From contig NZ_QXTH01000012.1 of the NCBI RefSeq assembly GCF_003946865.1, forward strand, positions 1-64,000: 64,000 nt of DNA, written 5' to 3'. The translations under genes and the position numbers were made by a program. Under the pieces are notes generated by a model. The model saw only the letters and a program-made list of their open reading frames with translations. It ran no database searches and was not told where the DNA came from. Positions 18,455 through 29,266 of the stretch are shown here, in pieces; position 1 is the first letter of the stretch; each line of letters starts with the position of its first letter. This stretch comes from Antribacter gilvus (GTDB lineage: Bacteria; Actinomycetota; Actinomycetes; Actinomycetales; Cellulomonadaceae).

Positions 18455-20007
18455 GACCGGCCAAGATCACCGCGGACCTCAACCCGCTGCGCGACCCCCT
18501 CGACCTCCGCCTGCCCCGGATCGCCGGGCCGTGCGGCCTGGTCATCTTCGGTGTCACGGGCGACCTGGCGCGCAAGAAGCTCATGCCCGCCGTGTACGAC
18601 CTGGCCAACCGCGGCCTCCTGCCGCCCGGCTTCGCGCTGACGGGCTTCGCCCGCCGCGACTGGGCCGACCAGGACTTCGCCCAGATCGTGCACGACGCCG
18701 TCAAGGAGAACGCGCGCACGCCCTTCCGCGAGGCGACGTGGCGCCAGCTCGCCGAGGGCATCCGGTTCGTGCAGGGCTCCTTCGACGACGACGCGGCGTT
18801 CGAGACGCTCCGGCAGACCGTCGAGAAGCTCGACGCCGAGCGCGGCACCGGTGGCAACCACGCGTTCTACCTGTCGGTGCCCCCGAGCGCCTTCCCGGTC
18901 GTGTGCCGCCAGCTGTCCCGCTCGGGCCTCTCCGCGCCCGACACGGACCCGGCCGACGGGTTCGCGTGGCGCCGCGTGGTCATCGAGAAGCCGTTCGGGC
19001 ACGACCTGGCCAGCGCCAAGGAGCTGGACGCGGTGGTGTCGGAGGTCTTCTCGCCCGACTCGGTGTTCCGGATCGACCACTACCTGGGCAAGGAGACGGT
19101 CCAGAACCTCCTGGCGCTGCGCTTCGCGAACCAGATGTTCGAGCCGCTGTGGAACGCGAACTACGTGGACCACGTGCAGATCACCATGGCCGAGGACATC
19201 GGCATCGGTGGCCGCGCGGGCTACTACGACGGGATCGGCGCCGCCCGCGACGTCATCCAGAACCACCTCCTGCAGCTCCTCGCCCTCGTCGCGATGGAGG
19301 AGCCGGTGACCTTCGACGCCGCCGAGCTGCGCGCCGAGAAGATCAAGGTGCTGTCCTCCGTGCGGCTCCCCCGCGACCTGGGCAAGCACACCGCCCGCGG
19401 GCAGTACGCGGCCGCGTGGCAGGGTGGCGAGGAGGTCCGGGGCTTCCTCGAGGAGGACGGCATCCCGAAGGAGTCCGTCACCGAGACGTTCGCCGGCATC
19501 CGGGTCGACATCGACAACCGGCGGTGGGCGGGCGTGCCGTTCTACCTCCGTTCGGGCAAGCGCCTCGGCCGGCGCGTCACCGAGGTGGCCGTCGTCTTCA
19601 AGAAGGCGCCGCACCTCCCCTTCGAGTCGTCCCTCACGTCCGAGCTGGGCAACAACGCGCTCGTCATCCGCGTGCAGCCGGACGAGGGCGTGACCCTGCG
19701 GTTCGGTGCCAAGGTTCCCGGCACGGCGATGCAGGTGCGCGACGTGACGATGGACTTCGGTTACGGCCACTCGTTCACCGAGTCGTCTCCCGAGGCGTAC
19801 GAGCGGCTCATCCTCGACGTGCTGCTCGGCGACCCGCCGCTGTTCCCCACGCGCGAGGAGGTCGAGCTCTCCTGGAAGATCCTCGACCCCATCACCGCGT
19901 ACTGGGCCAAGCAGGGCCAGCCGGAGCAGTATGCGTCCGGCACGTGGGGGCCGCCGTCGGCCGACGCGATGATGGCGCGCGACGGGCGCGCCTGGCGCCG
20001 GCCGTGA
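18451..20007 (+). CDS. zwf: Glucose-6-phosphate dehydrogenase
   Basis: This enzyme oxidises glucose 6-phosphate to 6-phosphogluconolactone with NADP or NAD. The 518-residue protein has the nucleotide-binding motif GVTGDLA at 34-40 and the active-site motif RIDHYLGKE at 207-215. GTG start overlaps the tal stop (GTGA). In actinobacteria activity depends on OpcA, which is encoded 121 bases downstream. The gap to opcA contains a short duplicated stretch (GCGCCGGCCGTGAGCC) copying the end of zwf at about 20070. Confidence 0.97.
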   Translation: MRPAKITADLNPLRDPLDLRLPRIAGPCGLVIFGVTGDLARKKLMPAVYDLANRGLLPPGFALTGFARRDWADQDFAQIVHDAVKENARTPFREATWRQLAEGIRFVQGSFDDDAAFETLRQTVEKLDAERGTGGNHAFYLSVPPSAFPVVCRQLSRSGLSAPDTDPADGFAWRRVVIEKPFGHDLASAKELDAVVSEVFSPDSVFRIDHYLGKETVQNLLALRFANQMFEPLWNANYVDHVQITMAEDIGIGGRAGYYDGIGAARDVIQNHLLQLLALVAMEEPVTFDAAELRAEKIKVLSSVRLPRDLGKHTARGQYAAAWQGGEEVRGFLEEDGIPKESVTETFAGIRVDIDNRRWAGVPFYLRSGKRLGRRVTEVAVVFKKAPHLPFESSLTSELGNNALVIRVQPDEGVTLRFGAKVPGTAMQVRDVTMDFGYGHSFTESSPEAYERLILDVLLGDPPLFPTREEVELSWKILDPITAYWAKQGQPEQYASGTWGPPSADAMMARDGRAWRRP

Positions 20008-20128
20008 GCCCGGAAGTGGCGCACGGCCCGGGAGCCCCGGGTCACGAGACGGCGCCAGACAGCTCAGCGCCGGCCGTGAGCCACGCCGTGAGCGCCGTGA
20101 TCCCGGTACAGACCTCAGGAGATCCCCG

Positions 20129-21052
20129 ATGATCATCGACATGCCGGACACCACCGCGAACGCGGTGAACAAGCGCCTCGTGCGCCTGCGCGACGAGGGC
20201 GGCGCCGTCGCCCTCGGTCGCGTCCTGACCCTCGTGGTCCTCGCCGACGAGCGGGACGTCGAGACCGCCGTCGAGGCCGCGAACGACGCGTCGCGGGAGC
20301 ACCCGTGCCGCGTCATCGTCGTCGCCCCCGCGAGCCGCGGCAGCGAGGCACGCCTCGACGCCCAGATCCGCGTGGGCGGCGACGCCGGCGCGTCCGAGGT
20401 GGTCGTGCTGCGCGCCTTCGGACCGCTCCTGGAGCGCGGCGACACCCTCGTGATGCCGCTCCTGCTGCCCGACGCGCCGATCGTGGTGTGGTGGCCGCGG
20501 GAGGCGCCCGACGAGCCGTCGTCGGACCCTGTGGGGGCCATGGCGCACCGGCGCATCACCGACACGACGGTGGCGAAGGACCCGGTGGGCATGCTCGGCA
20601 CGCTCGCCACCACCTACGCCCCGGGCGACACGGACCTCGCGTGGGCCCGGGTGACGCTGTGGCGCGGCCTCATCGCGGCCGCCGTCGAGCAGCCGCCGTT
20701 CGAGCCGGTGCTGTCCGTGCGCGTCGAGGGCCAGCGCGACCACACGTCGCTCGACCTCCTCGCCGCGTGGCTGGGCGCCCGCCTCCGCTGCCCCGCCGCC
20801 GTGGTGAGGGTGAAGAACGCCGAGGCCATCACCAAGGTGATCCTCGAGCGCAAGAGCGGGCCGATCGTGCTGGACCGCCCCGACGGCCGCACCGTGACGA
20901 TCTCCCAGCCCGGCAAGCCGGACCGCCGCATCGCCCTGCCGATCCGCGCCCTCAACGAGGCGCTGATCGAGGAGCTGCGGCGTCTCGACCCGGACGAGAT
21001 CTACGAGGAGGTCCTCACCAAGGGCCTGCCGCTCGTGGAGACGGGGTCATGA
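20129..21052 (+). CDS. opcA: Glucose-6-phosphate dehydrogenase assembly protein OpcA
   Basis: OpcA is an actinobacterial and cyanobacterial partner needed for assembly and activity of glucose-6-phosphate dehydrogenase. The 307-residue protein has the typical opening IIDMPDTTANAVNKRLV and the central segment PIVVWWPREAP. No catalytic motif is expected. The start at 20129 follows an AGGAGA ribosome site. Its stop overlaps the pgl start (ATGA). Confidence 0.95.
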   Translation: MIIDMPDTTANAVNKRLVRLRDEGGAVALGRVLTLVVLADERDVETAVEAANDASREHPCRVIVVAPASRGSEARLDAQIRVGGDAGASEVVVLRAFGPLLERGDTLVMPLLLPDAPIVVWWPREAPDEPSSDPVGAMAHRRITDTTVAKDPVGMLGTLATTYAPGDTDLAWARVTLWRGLIAAAVEQPPFEPVLSVRVEGQRDHTSLDLLAAWLGARLRCPAAVVRVKNAEAITKVILERKSGPIVLDRPDGRTVTISQPGKPDRRIALPIRALNEALIEELRRLDPDEIYEEVLTKGLPLVETGS

Positions 21053-21789
21053 CGGCCGGGCGTCTCGTGGTGGTGCACCCGGACGCAGGGGTCCTCGCCG
21101 AGGCTGTCGCGGCGCGGCTCCTGACGCGGATCCTGGACGTCCAGTCGGTGCGCTCCCCGGTGCACGTGGTCGTCACGGGCGGCACCGTGGGTATCCGGAC
21201 GCTCGCCGCCATGGCGTCGAACCCGGTGCTCGGGGCAGTCGACTGGTCGGGCGTGCACCTCTGGTGGGGCGACGAGCGCTTCCTGCGCGACGGCGACCCC
21301 GACCGCAACGAGACCCAGGCCCGCGAGGCCCTGGTCGACGCCCTGGTGGCGTCGCACGGGCTGCCGGCGGGGAACGTGCACCCCATGCCCGGGCCGTCCG
21401 CCGTGGCGACGCCGGAGGAGGCCGCCCAGGCCTACGCCGCCGAGCTGGCGACTTTCGGCAGCCCGGTCCCGGCGTTCGACGTGCTGCTGCTCGGCATGGG
21501 GCCGGACGGGCACGTGGCGTCCCTCTTCCCCGGCCACGAAGGGCTGGACGCCATCGGGGCCACGGTGGGCGTGCACGGCTCCCCCAAGCCGCCGCCGGAG
21601 CGCGTCTCGCTCACCTTCGAGACGATCCGCGCCGCCCGGGAGGTGTGGCTCGTGGTGAACGGGGCCGACAAGGCGGGCCAGGCCGCGGCCGCCCTCGCCG
21701 GCGGCGACCTCCACGAGGTGCCGGCCGCCGGCGCCGTCGGCTCGGAGCGCACGCTCTGGCTCGTGGACGCGGCGGCCGCCGGGCGGTAG
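21049..21789 (+). CDS. pgl: 6-phosphogluconolactonase
   Basis: This enzyme hydrolyses 6-phosphogluconolactone to 6-phosphogluconate, the second step of the oxidative pentose phosphate pathway. The 246-residue protein of the NagB/RpiA/DevB fold has a GGTVGI motif near 44, VHLWWGDERFL near 67 and LGMGPDGHVASLFPGH near 147, the family signature. The ATG at 21049 overlaps the opcA TGA. It closes the tkt-tal-zwf-opcA-pgl operon and is followed by a strong stem-loop. Confidence 0.96.
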   Translation: MTAGRLVVVHPDAGVLAEAVAARLLTRILDVQSVRSPVHVVVTGGTVGIRTLAAMASNPVLGAVDWSGVHLWWGDERFLRDGDPDRNETQAREALVDALVASHGLPAGNVHPMPGPSAVATPEEAAQAYAAELATFGSPVPAFDVLLLGMGPDGHVASLFPGHEGLDAIGATVGVHGSPKPPPERVSLTFETIRAAREVWLVVNGADKAGQAAAALAGGDLHEVPAAGAVGSERTLWLVDAAAAGR

Positions 21790-21809
21790 CGCTCGGCGAC
21801 CACCCTGTC

Positions 21810-21863
21810 GAACATGTGGTTGTGGCCGGTCCTGGACTCAGGACCGGCCACAATCGCATGTTC
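21810..21863. terminator. Two-tier stem-loop between convergent pgl and rbpA
   Basis: An inner stem of 13 base pairs (21820-21832 with 21841-21853) is extended by outer arms GAACATG and CATGTTC (21810-21816 with 21857-21863). It sits between convergent genes and should serve both. Confidence 0.7.
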
Positions 21864-21885
21864 GGGTGCTCGCACCGAGCGAGTG

Positions 21886-22245
21886 CTAGCTCCGCACGCC
21901 GCCGCGACGCACGCGCAGCGCCTCGAGCGCCTCCTCGAGGAGGGCAGCGCCGTCGGCCTCGGTCCGTCGCTCCTTCACGTACGCGAGGTGCGTCTTGTAC
22001 GGCTCGTTGCGCATGGGCGACGGCGGGCTCGCCGGGTCGAGGCCCGCGGGGAACCCGCAGCGCGGGCAGTCCCACTGCTCGGGAGGCTCGACGTCCTCGC
22101 CCACCGAGAAGCTCGGTGAGGTCTCGTGCCCGTTGGCACACCAGTAGGAGACGCGCACCCGTGGCGCGGTCTCACCTCGCTCGGACTCACCGAGCGGGCC
22201 CGCGCCGACGCGGCTCCCTCGGATCGCATGACCGCCTGATGCCAC
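21886..22245 (-). CDS. rbpA: RNA polymerase-binding protein RbpA
   Basis: RbpA binds the actinobacterial RNA polymerase and the primary sigma factor, stabilising open complexes. The 119-residue protein has the core motif VSYWCANGHET and the cysteine pair WDCPRCGFPAG (C36, H40, C60, C63). After this come the basic linker and the C-terminal sigma-interacting helix (THLAYVKERRTEADGAALLEEAL in part). It also carries the expected disordered N-terminal tail. It lies downstream of secG in the same direction with a 51-base gap. Confidence 0.96.
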   Translation of the reverse strand: MASGGHAIRGSRVGAGPLGESERGETAPRVRVSYWCANGHETSPSFSVGEDVEPPEQWDCPRCGFPAGLDPASPPSPMRNEPYKTHLAYVKERRTEADGAALLEEALEALRVRRGGVRS

Positions 22246-22296
22246 GTTCCTCGTCCCCTCCGTGAGGTCTGGCCTGGAGCAACGCCGGGTGTGGCG

Positions 22297-22539
22297 TCAG
22301 CTCACCTTCTGGATCAGACCGAGCAGGACGATGACGACCGTCCACACGAGGGCGAACGCGATCGTGATGCGGTTCAGGTTCCGCTCGGCCACGCCGGAGG
22401 AACCGGCGCCCATCGAGACTCCGCCGCCGAACATGTCGGAGAGGCCGCCGCCCTTGCCCTTGTGGAGCAGGACAAGCATGGTCAGGAAGGCGCTGGTGAG
22501 CACCAGCAGGACCTGCAGGATGATGCGGAGCGCGTCCAC
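22297..22539 (-). CDS. secG: Preprotein translocase subunit SecG
   Basis: SecG is the small accessory subunit of the SecYEG protein-export channel. The 80-residue protein has two membrane segments (about 5-25 and 58-77) joined by a glycine-rich loop with the conserved motif KGKGGGLSDMFGGG. It lies downstream of tpiA, its usual place in actinobacteria. Confidence 0.95.
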   Translation of the reverse strand: MDALRIILQVLLVLTSAFLTMLVLLHKGKGGGLSDMFGGGVSMGAGSSGVAERNLNRITIAFALVWTVVIVLLGLIQKVS

Positions 22540-22678
22540 GGTTACGTCCTCGGATTCTCGGTGTGCCGGAGATCACTCCGGCGACGGGTCGGGTCAAGAG
22601 TAGGCGAGAGATGCCGCAGCGGGCGAAACCCCAGGTCAGGGCCTCGCCAGCCGCGCAAGTCGCGGGTCTGAGGGTACC

Positions 22679-23473
22679 TCAGGAGAGGACGTGCGCCTGA
22701 TACCGGACGATCTTCGCGAACTCCTCCGGGTCGAGGCTCGCGCCACCCACGAGGGCACCGTCCACGTCGGGCTTCGCCATGATCTGCGCGACGTTGCCCG
22801 ACTTCACCGAGCCGCCGTACAGCACGCGGACAGCGGCGGCGGCGTTCTCGTCGTACAGCTCGGCGAGCTTGCCGCGGATCGCGCCGCACACCTCCTGGGC
22901 GTCCTCCGGCGTGGCGACCTCGCCCGTGCCGATGGCCCACACGGGCTCGTACGCGATCACGATCGTGACGGCCTGCTCGGCCGTGACGTCGGCCAGCGCC
23001 GCCTCGACCTGCGCCAGCGTGTACGACACCTGGTCGCCCGCCTTGCGCACGTCCAGGCCCTCGCCGACGCACAGGATCGGCACGAGGCCGTGCGCGAAGG
23101 CCGCACGGACCTTCTCGTTCACCAGGGCGTCGGACTCGCCGTGGTACTCCCGGCGCTCCGAGTGACCCACCGCCACGTACGTGACGCCGAGCTTGGCGAG
23201 CATCGCCGCCGAGATCTCGCCCGTGTACGCGCCCGACTCGTGCTTCGACACGTCCTGCGCGCCGTACACGATCTCCAGCTTGTCGGCGTCGACCAGGGTC
23301 TGCACCGAGCGCAGGTCCGTGAACGGCGGCAGCACGGCCACCTCGACGGCGGCGTAGTCGTGCTTGCCGTCCTTCAGCGTCCACGCCAGCTTCTGCACGG
23401 TCTGGATCGCCTCGTGGTGGTCCAGGTTCATCTTCCAGTTGCCCGCCATGAGCGGCGTGCGGGTGGTAGCCAC
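22679..23473 (-). CDS. tpiA: Triosephosphate isomerase
   Basis: This glycolytic enzyme interconverts dihydroxyacetone phosphate and glyceraldehyde 3-phosphate. The 264-residue TIM barrel shows the N-terminal GNWKMN motif with the catalytic lysine, VGHSERR with the catalytic histidine, and [11 protein letters not shown] with the catalytic glutamate. The phosphate-binding loop [11 protein letters not shown] is also seen. It follows pgk after a 191-base gap that contains a large two-tier hairpin (23501-23560). Confidence 0.97.
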   Translation of the reverse strand: MATTRTPLMAGNWKMNLDHHEAIQTVQKLAWTLKDGKHDYAAVEVAVLPPFTDLRSVQTLVDADKLEIVYGAQDVSKHESGAYTGEISAAMLAKLGVTYVAVGHSERREYHGESDALVNEKVRAAFAHGLVPILCVGEGLDVRKAGDQVSYTLAQVEAALADVTAEQAVTIVIAYEPVWAIGTGEVATPEDAQEVCGAIRGKLAELYDENAAAAVRVLYGGSVKSGNVAQIMAKPDVDGALVGGASLDPEEFAKIVRYQAHVLS

Positions 23474-23500
23474 GTCAGTACTTCCTCAGTTCGTCCGGAC

Positions 23501-23560
23501 GGTGCCCGACGCCGTTCTGGTCGCCTTCGCGTGAAGGCGACCGGTCCGGCGTCGGGCACC
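23501..23560 (-). terminator. Two-tier hairpin between pgk and tpiA
   Basis: Outer arms of 13 bases (23501-23513 with 23548-23560) enclose an inner 10-base stem (23519-23528 with 23533-23542). It lies 28 bases upstream of tpiA in the direction of transcription, so it could end pgk transcripts, act as an attenuator, or stabilise a processed tpiA-secG message. Confidence 0.5.
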
Positions 23561-23664
23561 AGGGAAAGTGGTGCTCAGTCCTACCTGTCTGCGGCCTGAG
23601 CCCGGCGTTCCGCTTCGGGCGGGCGCCTCGTTCCTCGGCCCCCACCCTGCGCTTCACTCTGGGC

Positions 23665-24867
23665 TCAGTCCCCGGAGAGGACCGTGATGCCGGGGAGCTC
23701 CTTGCCCTCGAGCAGCTCGAGGCTCGCGCCGCCGCCCGTGGAGATGTGGCTGAAGCCCGCCTCGTCGAAGCCGAGGAGGCGGACCGCCGCGGCGGAGTCG
23801 CCGCCGCCCACGATCGAGAAGGCGCCGTCCGCGGTCGCGTCGATGATGCCCTGCGCGACGGTCTTGGTGCCGGCCGCGAACGCCTCGAACTCGAACACGC
23901 CCATGGGGCCGTTCCAGGCGATCGTGCGGGCCTCCGAGAGCCGGTCCGCGAAGAGCGCGGCGGAGTCCGGGCCGATGTCGAGGCCCATGGTGCCGTCGGG
24001 GATGGCGTCCGCGGGGACGGTGCGGTGCGGAGCGTCGGCCGCGAACGAGTCCGCGGCGACGATGTCGACCGGGAGCACGATCTCGACGCCGTTGGCCGCC
24101 GCCGTCTCCAGGTAGCCCTTGACCGTCTCGACCTGGTCCTCCTCGAGGAGGGACGAGCCGACGGCGTGCCCCTGGGCCTTGAGGAACGTGAAGACCATGC
24201 CGCCGCCGATGAGGAGGCGGTCGGCCTTGGTGAGGAGGTTCGCGATGACGCCGAGCTTGTCGGACACCTTGGAGCCGCCGAGCACCACGGCGTACGGCCG
24301 GGCCGGGTCCGTCGTGGCGCGGGACAGCGACTCGACCTCCTTGAGGACGAGGTCGCCGGCCGCGGCCGGGAGCACCTTGGCCACGTCGTACACCGAGGCC
24401 TGCTTGCGGTGCACCACGCCGAAGCCGTCCGACACGAACGCGTCGGCCAGGGCGGCGAGCTCACCCGCGAGCTCCTCGCGCTCGGCGTCCACCTTCGACG
24501 TCTCGCGGGCGTCGAAGCGGACGTTCTCCAGGAGGGCCACCTGGCCGTCCTCGAGGGCCGCCACGGTCTTCTGGGCCGACGGGCCCACGAGGTCCTCGGC
24601 GAGGACGACGTCCTGGCCCAGCAGCTCGCCCAGGCGGGCCGCGACGGGGCCCAGGGAGTACTGGGGGTCCGGGGAGCCCTTGGGACGGCCGAGGTGCGCC
24701 ATCACGACCACGCGGGCGCCCGCGTCGGTCAGGCGGCGCAGCGTCGGCAGCGCGGCCTGGATGCGGCCGTCGTCGGTGATGGTCGTCCCGTCGAGCGGGA
24801 CGTTGAAGTCGGAGCGGACGAGCACGCGCTTGCCGCGCAGGTCGCCGAGCGAGTCGATGGTCTTCAT
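23665..24867 (-). CDS. pgk: Phosphoglycerate kinase
   Basis: This enzyme transfers phosphate from 1,3-bisphosphoglycerate to ADP in glycolysis. The 400-residue protein begins at 24867 (MKTIDSLG), supported by a GGAAAGG ribosome site; an in-frame ATG 33 bases upstream is less likely. Motifs include [13 protein letters not shown] near residue 15, [13 protein letters not shown] near 205 and GGGDSAAAV near 375. It lies between gap and tpiA in the usual glycolytic operon. Confidence 0.97.
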   Translation of the reverse strand: MKTIDSLGDLRGKRVLVRSDFNVPLDGTTITDDGRIQAALPTLRRLTDAGARVVVMAHLGRPKGSPDPQYSLGPVAARLGELLGQDVVLAEDLVGPSAQKTVAALEDGQVALLENVRFDARETSKVDAEREELAGELAALADAFVSDGFGVVHRKQASVYDVAKVLPAAAGDLVLKEVESLSRATTDPARPYAVVLGGSKVSDKLGVIANLLTKADRLLIGGGMVFTFLKAQGHAVGSSLLEEDQVETVKGYLETAAANGVEIVLPVDIVAADSFAADAPHRTVPADAIPDGTMGLDIGPDSAALFADRLSEARTIAWNGPMGVFEFEAFAAGTKTVAQGIIDATADGAFSIVGGGDSAAAVRLLGFDEAGFSHISTGGGASLELLEGKELPGITVLSGD

Positions 24868-24905
24868 ACCAGCCTTTCCTCTCAGGAGCGCACCGCGCAC
24901 AGGGA

Positions 24906-24962
24906 AGCCCTGGTCCCGGCCGGTCCGGCCGAAGCCGGCCCGGCACCGATGGGACCAGGGCT
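24906..24962 (-). terminator. Long hairpin between gap and pgk
   Basis: Arms AGCCCTGGTCCC (24906-24917) and GGGACCAGGGCT (24951-24962) pair perfectly over 12 bases, with further GGCC-rich pairing inside. It separates gap from pgk and could make gap expression higher than that of the downstream genes. Confidence 0.55.
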
Positions 24963-25002
24963 CCCCTTCGCGGTCACGCGGGTACGCGCTCGCCGGGCTT
25001 CG

Positions 25003-26016
<1,014 letters not shown>

Positions 26017-26232
26017 TCAGGGCGCGCCGGCGAACCCGACGCACACGGTTCGTATCTGTGTCGCGGCGCACGGGGCGCTCGCAGCATGCGGGTGAGGTCG
26101 GCAGACCCTCACGACCAGGACGCAGAGAACACGATGGACACGTGAAGGTCACACCGTCGTCACCTGACGCTTGCGAGCCTATACCCGATACCGCCCCTCA
26201 CGTGACCTCAGGCCGACCAGGGGGCGGGCGTC

Positions 26233-27213
26233 TCACAGATCGAGCAGGTCCGGGCTCAGACCGGCCTCGGTGTCGGGGATCCCGAGGTCCGCAGCACGCT
26301 TGTCGGCGGTCGAGAGGAGGCGCCGGATCCGGCCCGCGACGGCGTCCTTCGACAGCTGCGGGTCGGCCAGCCGGCCGAGCTCCTCGAGCGAGGCCTGCTT
26401 GTGCGCCAGGCGCAGCTCCCCCGCCTCGCGCAGGTGCTCCGGGACCTCGTCGCCCAGGATCTCGAACGCCCGCTGGACACGTGCCCCCGCGGCGACCGCC
26501 GCACGGGCGGACCGGCGCAGGTTGGCGTCGTCGAAGTTCGCGAGCCGGTTGGCCGTGCCGCGCACCTCGCGGCGCGCGCGGCGCTCCTCCCACACGGTGA
26601 GGGTGTCGGTGGCGCCGATGCGCTGGAGCATCGTGGCGATCGCGTCGCCGTCCCGGATCACGACCCGGTCGACTCCCCGCACCTCTCGCGACTTCGCCGA
26701 GACGCCGAGCCTGCGCGCCGCCCCCACGAGGGCCAGCGCCGCCTCGGGCCCCGGGCTCGTCACCTCGAGCGCCATGGAGCGGCCCGGCTCGGTGAGCGAG
26801 CCGTGCGCCAGGAACGCGCCCCGCCAGACCGCCTCGGCCTCGGGGACCCCCGCGGAGACCACCTCGGGGGCGAGGCCCCGCACGGGGCGTCCACGGACGT
26901 CCAGCAGGCCGGTCTGCCGGGCGAGCGACTCGCCCTCGCGGACCACCCGGACCACGTAGCGGCTGCTCTTGCGCAGGCCGCCGGCCTGCACCACGATCAG
27001 CTCGCTCGTGTGACCGTAGAGGTCGTGGATCGCGTGCCGGAGCCTCGCGGCCGCCAGCTCGGTGTCGAGCTCCGCCTCGATGACCACGCGACCGGAGATG
27101 ATGTGCAGGCCACCGGAGAAGCGCAGGGTCGCCGAAACCTCTGCCTTGCGGCACGAGGTCCTGGCCACCTTGACCCGCGCGAGCTCCTCCTTGACCTGTG
27201 CCGTGAGCGCCAT
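26233..27213 (-). CDS. whiA: Sporulation/cell-division transcription regulator WhiA
   Basis: WhiA is a conserved Gram-positive DNA-binding protein with an N-terminal LAGLIDADG homing-endonuclease-like fold and a C-terminal helix-turn-helix. The 326-residue protein starts at 27213 ([11 protein letters not shown]). The C-terminal region [19 protein letters not shown] holds the helix-turn-helix. In Streptomyces it controls sporulation division with WhiB; in non-sporulating relatives it is tied to cell division. It follows yvcK, its normal partner. Confidence 0.96.
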   Translation of the reverse strand: MALTAQVKEELARVKVARTSCRKAEVSATLRFSGGLHIISGRVVIEAELDTELAAARLRHAIHDLYGHTSELIVVQAGGLRKSSRYVVRVVREGESLARQTGLLDVRGRPVRGLAPEVVSAGVPEAEAVWRGAFLAHGSLTEPGRSMALEVTSPGPEAALALVGAARRLGVSAKSREVRGVDRVVIRDGDAIATMLQRIGATDTLTVWEERRARREVRGTANRLANFDDANLRRSARAAVAAGARVQRAFEILGDEVPEHLREAGELRLAHKQASLEELGRLADPQLSKDAVAGRIRRLLSTADKRAADLGIPDTEAGLSPDLLDL

Positions 27214-27314
27214 GCGGTCATCCTGCCATGGCAGCAAGGGTCAGGGCGGGTGGAATCGCGGTCAAGAGGGCGAAATGTCCCGGCGTGTCTGGCGCGACGC
27301 GCGGATAAACTCGG

Positions 27315-28337
27315 CTACACGTCCCCCAGCACGCCGTCGAACACGTCCCGGTAGGCCGCGGCCAGGCGCAGCGAGTCGTGCCGCGCCGTGCCGTCGCCGC
27401 GACGCACCTGGCGCATCAGCAGCCGCGCACCCATCGACGCCGCGGCGTCGGACAGGCCCGTCACGTCCTCGACGGCCGACGGGTCGGCGAGCACCGCGTC
27501 CACCCGCAGGCCGGGGGCGTGCTTGTGCAGGGCCTCCAGGTGGTCGATCGCGGTGAGCCCCGCCGTCTCCCCGGTGTCCGCCGACAGGTTGAGGGTGACG
27601 CAGCGCCGTGCGGTCGTCTCGTGCAGGGCCGCCGCGAGCTCCGGGACCAGGAGGTGCACCAGGACCGACGAATACCAGGACCCCGGCCCCAGCACGACCC
27701 AGTCGGCGTCGAGGACGGCCTGGACGGCCTCGGGCGGGGCCGGCGGGTCGGCGGGCAGGAGCCGGAGCTGCTCGATCCGCCCGTCCGTCACCGCGACCTT
27801 GCTCTGCCCCACCACGGTCTCCAGCGGCCCGTCGACCGGACCGCGCCGCACGTCCGCCTCGACGACGAGCGGCACGGACGCCATCGGCAGGACACGCCCC
27901 CGCGCCCCGAGCAGCCGCCCCACCCAGTCAAGCCCGGCCACGGTGTCACCCAGCCGCTCCCAGAGCGCGACGATGAGCAGGTTGCCCACCGCGTGCCGGT
28001 CGAGGTCGCCCGTGGACGTGAACCGGTGCTGCAGCAGCCCGCTCCACGTCTGCCCCCACTCCGAGTCGTCGCAGAGGGCCGCGAGCGCCATCCGCAGATC
28101 GCCGGGCGGGAGCACGTCCAGCTCCTCCCGGAGCCGGCCCGACGACCCGCCGTCGTCGGCGACCGTCACGATCGCCGTGAGCCGGTCGGACATCAGGCGC
28201 AGCGCGGAGAGGCTCGCCGAGAGGCCGTGGCCGCCGCCGAGGGCGACCACCGCCGGGTTGCGGCTCCACTCCGGCCGCGACGTGGTGCCGGACGCCCAGC
28301 TCGTGCCCGGGCCACCCGGGGGCAACGGCGTGCTCAT
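27315..28337 (-). CDS. yvcK: Gluconeogenesis factor YvcK/CofD-like
   Basis: This 340-residue protein belongs to the YvcK/CofD family, which in Bacillus affects cell shape and gluconeogenic growth and binds UDP-sugars. The nucleotide-binding motif ALGGGHGLSASL is near residue 33, and the VADDGGSSGRLR motif is near 60. The ATG at 28337 overlaps the rapZ TGA, so the two are coupled. whiA follows after 101 bases. Confidence 0.95.
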   Translation of the reverse strand: MSTPLPPGGPGTSWASGTTSRPEWSRNPAVVALGGGHGLSASLSALRLMSDRLTAIVTVADDGGSSGRLREELDVLPPGDLRMALAALCDDSEWGQTWSGLLQHRFTSTGDLDRHAVGNLLIVALWERLGDTVAGLDWVGRLLGARGRVLPMASVPLVVEADVRRGPVDGPLETVVGQSKVAVTDGRIEQLRLLPADPPAPPEAVQAVLDADWVVLGPGSWYSSVLVHLLVPELAAALHETTARRCVTLNLSADTGETAGLTAIDHLEALHKHAPGLRVDAVLADPSAVEDVTGLSDAAASMGARLLMRQVRRGDGTARHDSLRLAAAYRDVFDGVLGDV

Positions 28338-29266
28338 TCGCGTCCCAGGTCCCGGGCGGTGACGGTCACGCGGTGCCCGGCTGCGCGCAGGCGGTCGGCG
28401 ACGGCGTCGGCCATCGCGACGGACCGGTGCTTCCCGCCGGTGCACCCCACGGCGATCGTCACGTAGCGCTTCTCCTCGTGGAGGTAGCCGGCGAGGACAG
28501 GCTCGAGGGCCGCCACGTACCGGTCCACGAAGTCGCGGGCGCCGGGCCGCGCGAGCACGTAGTCGCGGACGGGGGCGTCGCGGCCCGTGAGGTGCCGCAG
28601 CTCGGTGATCCAGTACGGGTTCGCCAGGAAGCGCACGTCCACGACGTGGTCGGCGTCCAGGGGGATGCCGTACTTGAAGCCGAACGAGAGGAGGTTGACG
28701 CGCAGCGCCTCGGGGTTGCCGTCGGACAGCGCGGCGCGGATCTCGCGCGCGAGGTCGTGGACGTTGAGGTCGGACGTGTCGATGACCACGTCGGCCCGCT
28801 CGGCGAGGCTCGCGAGGAGGCGACGCTCCTCGGCGATGCCGTCGAGGATCCGGCCCTCGCCCTGCAGCGGGTGGGGGCGGCGCACCTGCTCGTAGCGGCG
28901 CACGAGCACCTCGTCGGACGCGTCCAGGTAGAGGATCCGGTAGAACACGCCGGCCTCGGACATGTGGGCCAGCACCTTGTCGAGCTCCGCGAAGAACTGC
29001 CGGCCGCGGACGTCCACGACGGCGGCCACGCGTTCGATCGACGAGCCCTTGGCCATGAGGTCGACCATGGGGACGAGCATCATCGGCGGGAGGTTGTCGA
29101 CCACGTACCAGTCGAGGTCCTCCACCACCGCCGCGGCACGCGAGCGCCCGGCGCCCGACATGCCGGTGATGATCAGCACCTCCGGCTCGGTGCGCTCGGG
29201 AGCGGGGGCCGCGGCCTCGATGGCGGCGATCCCGTTCGGGGCGGTGATAGGGGACGGCTCGCTCAT
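28334..29266 (-). CDS. rapZ: RNase adapter/nucleotide-binding protein RapZ
   Basis: RapZ-family proteins bind nucleotides and, in enterobacteria, guide RNase E to small RNAs; the actinobacterial role is not established. The 310-residue protein has the Walker A motif GMSGAGRS near residue 36. Other marks are VVDNLPP near 55 and the conserved C-terminal half with [10 protein letters not shown] near 280. It overlaps uvrC and yvcK by four bases each. Confidence 0.95.
   Translation of the reverse strand: MSEPSPITAPNGIAAIEAAAPAPERTEPEVLIITGMSGAGRSRAAAVVEDLDWYVVDNLPPMMLVPMVDLMAKGSSIERVAAVVDVRGRQFFAELDKVLAHMSEAGVFYRILYLDASDEVLVRRYEQVRRPHPLQGEGRILDGIAEERRLLASLAERADVVIDTSDLNVHDLAREIRAALSDGNPEALRVNLLSFGFKYGIPLDADHVVDVRFLANPYWITELRHLTGRDAPVRDYVLARPGARDFVDRYVAALEPVLAGYLHEEKRYVTIAVGCTGGKHRSVAMADAVADRLRAAGHRVTVTARDLGRE

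Noticed and set aside
20060-20090. Short duplicated copy of the zwf gene end as a functional element
   Set aside because: Only about 16 bases repeat; too short and unstructured to assign a role.
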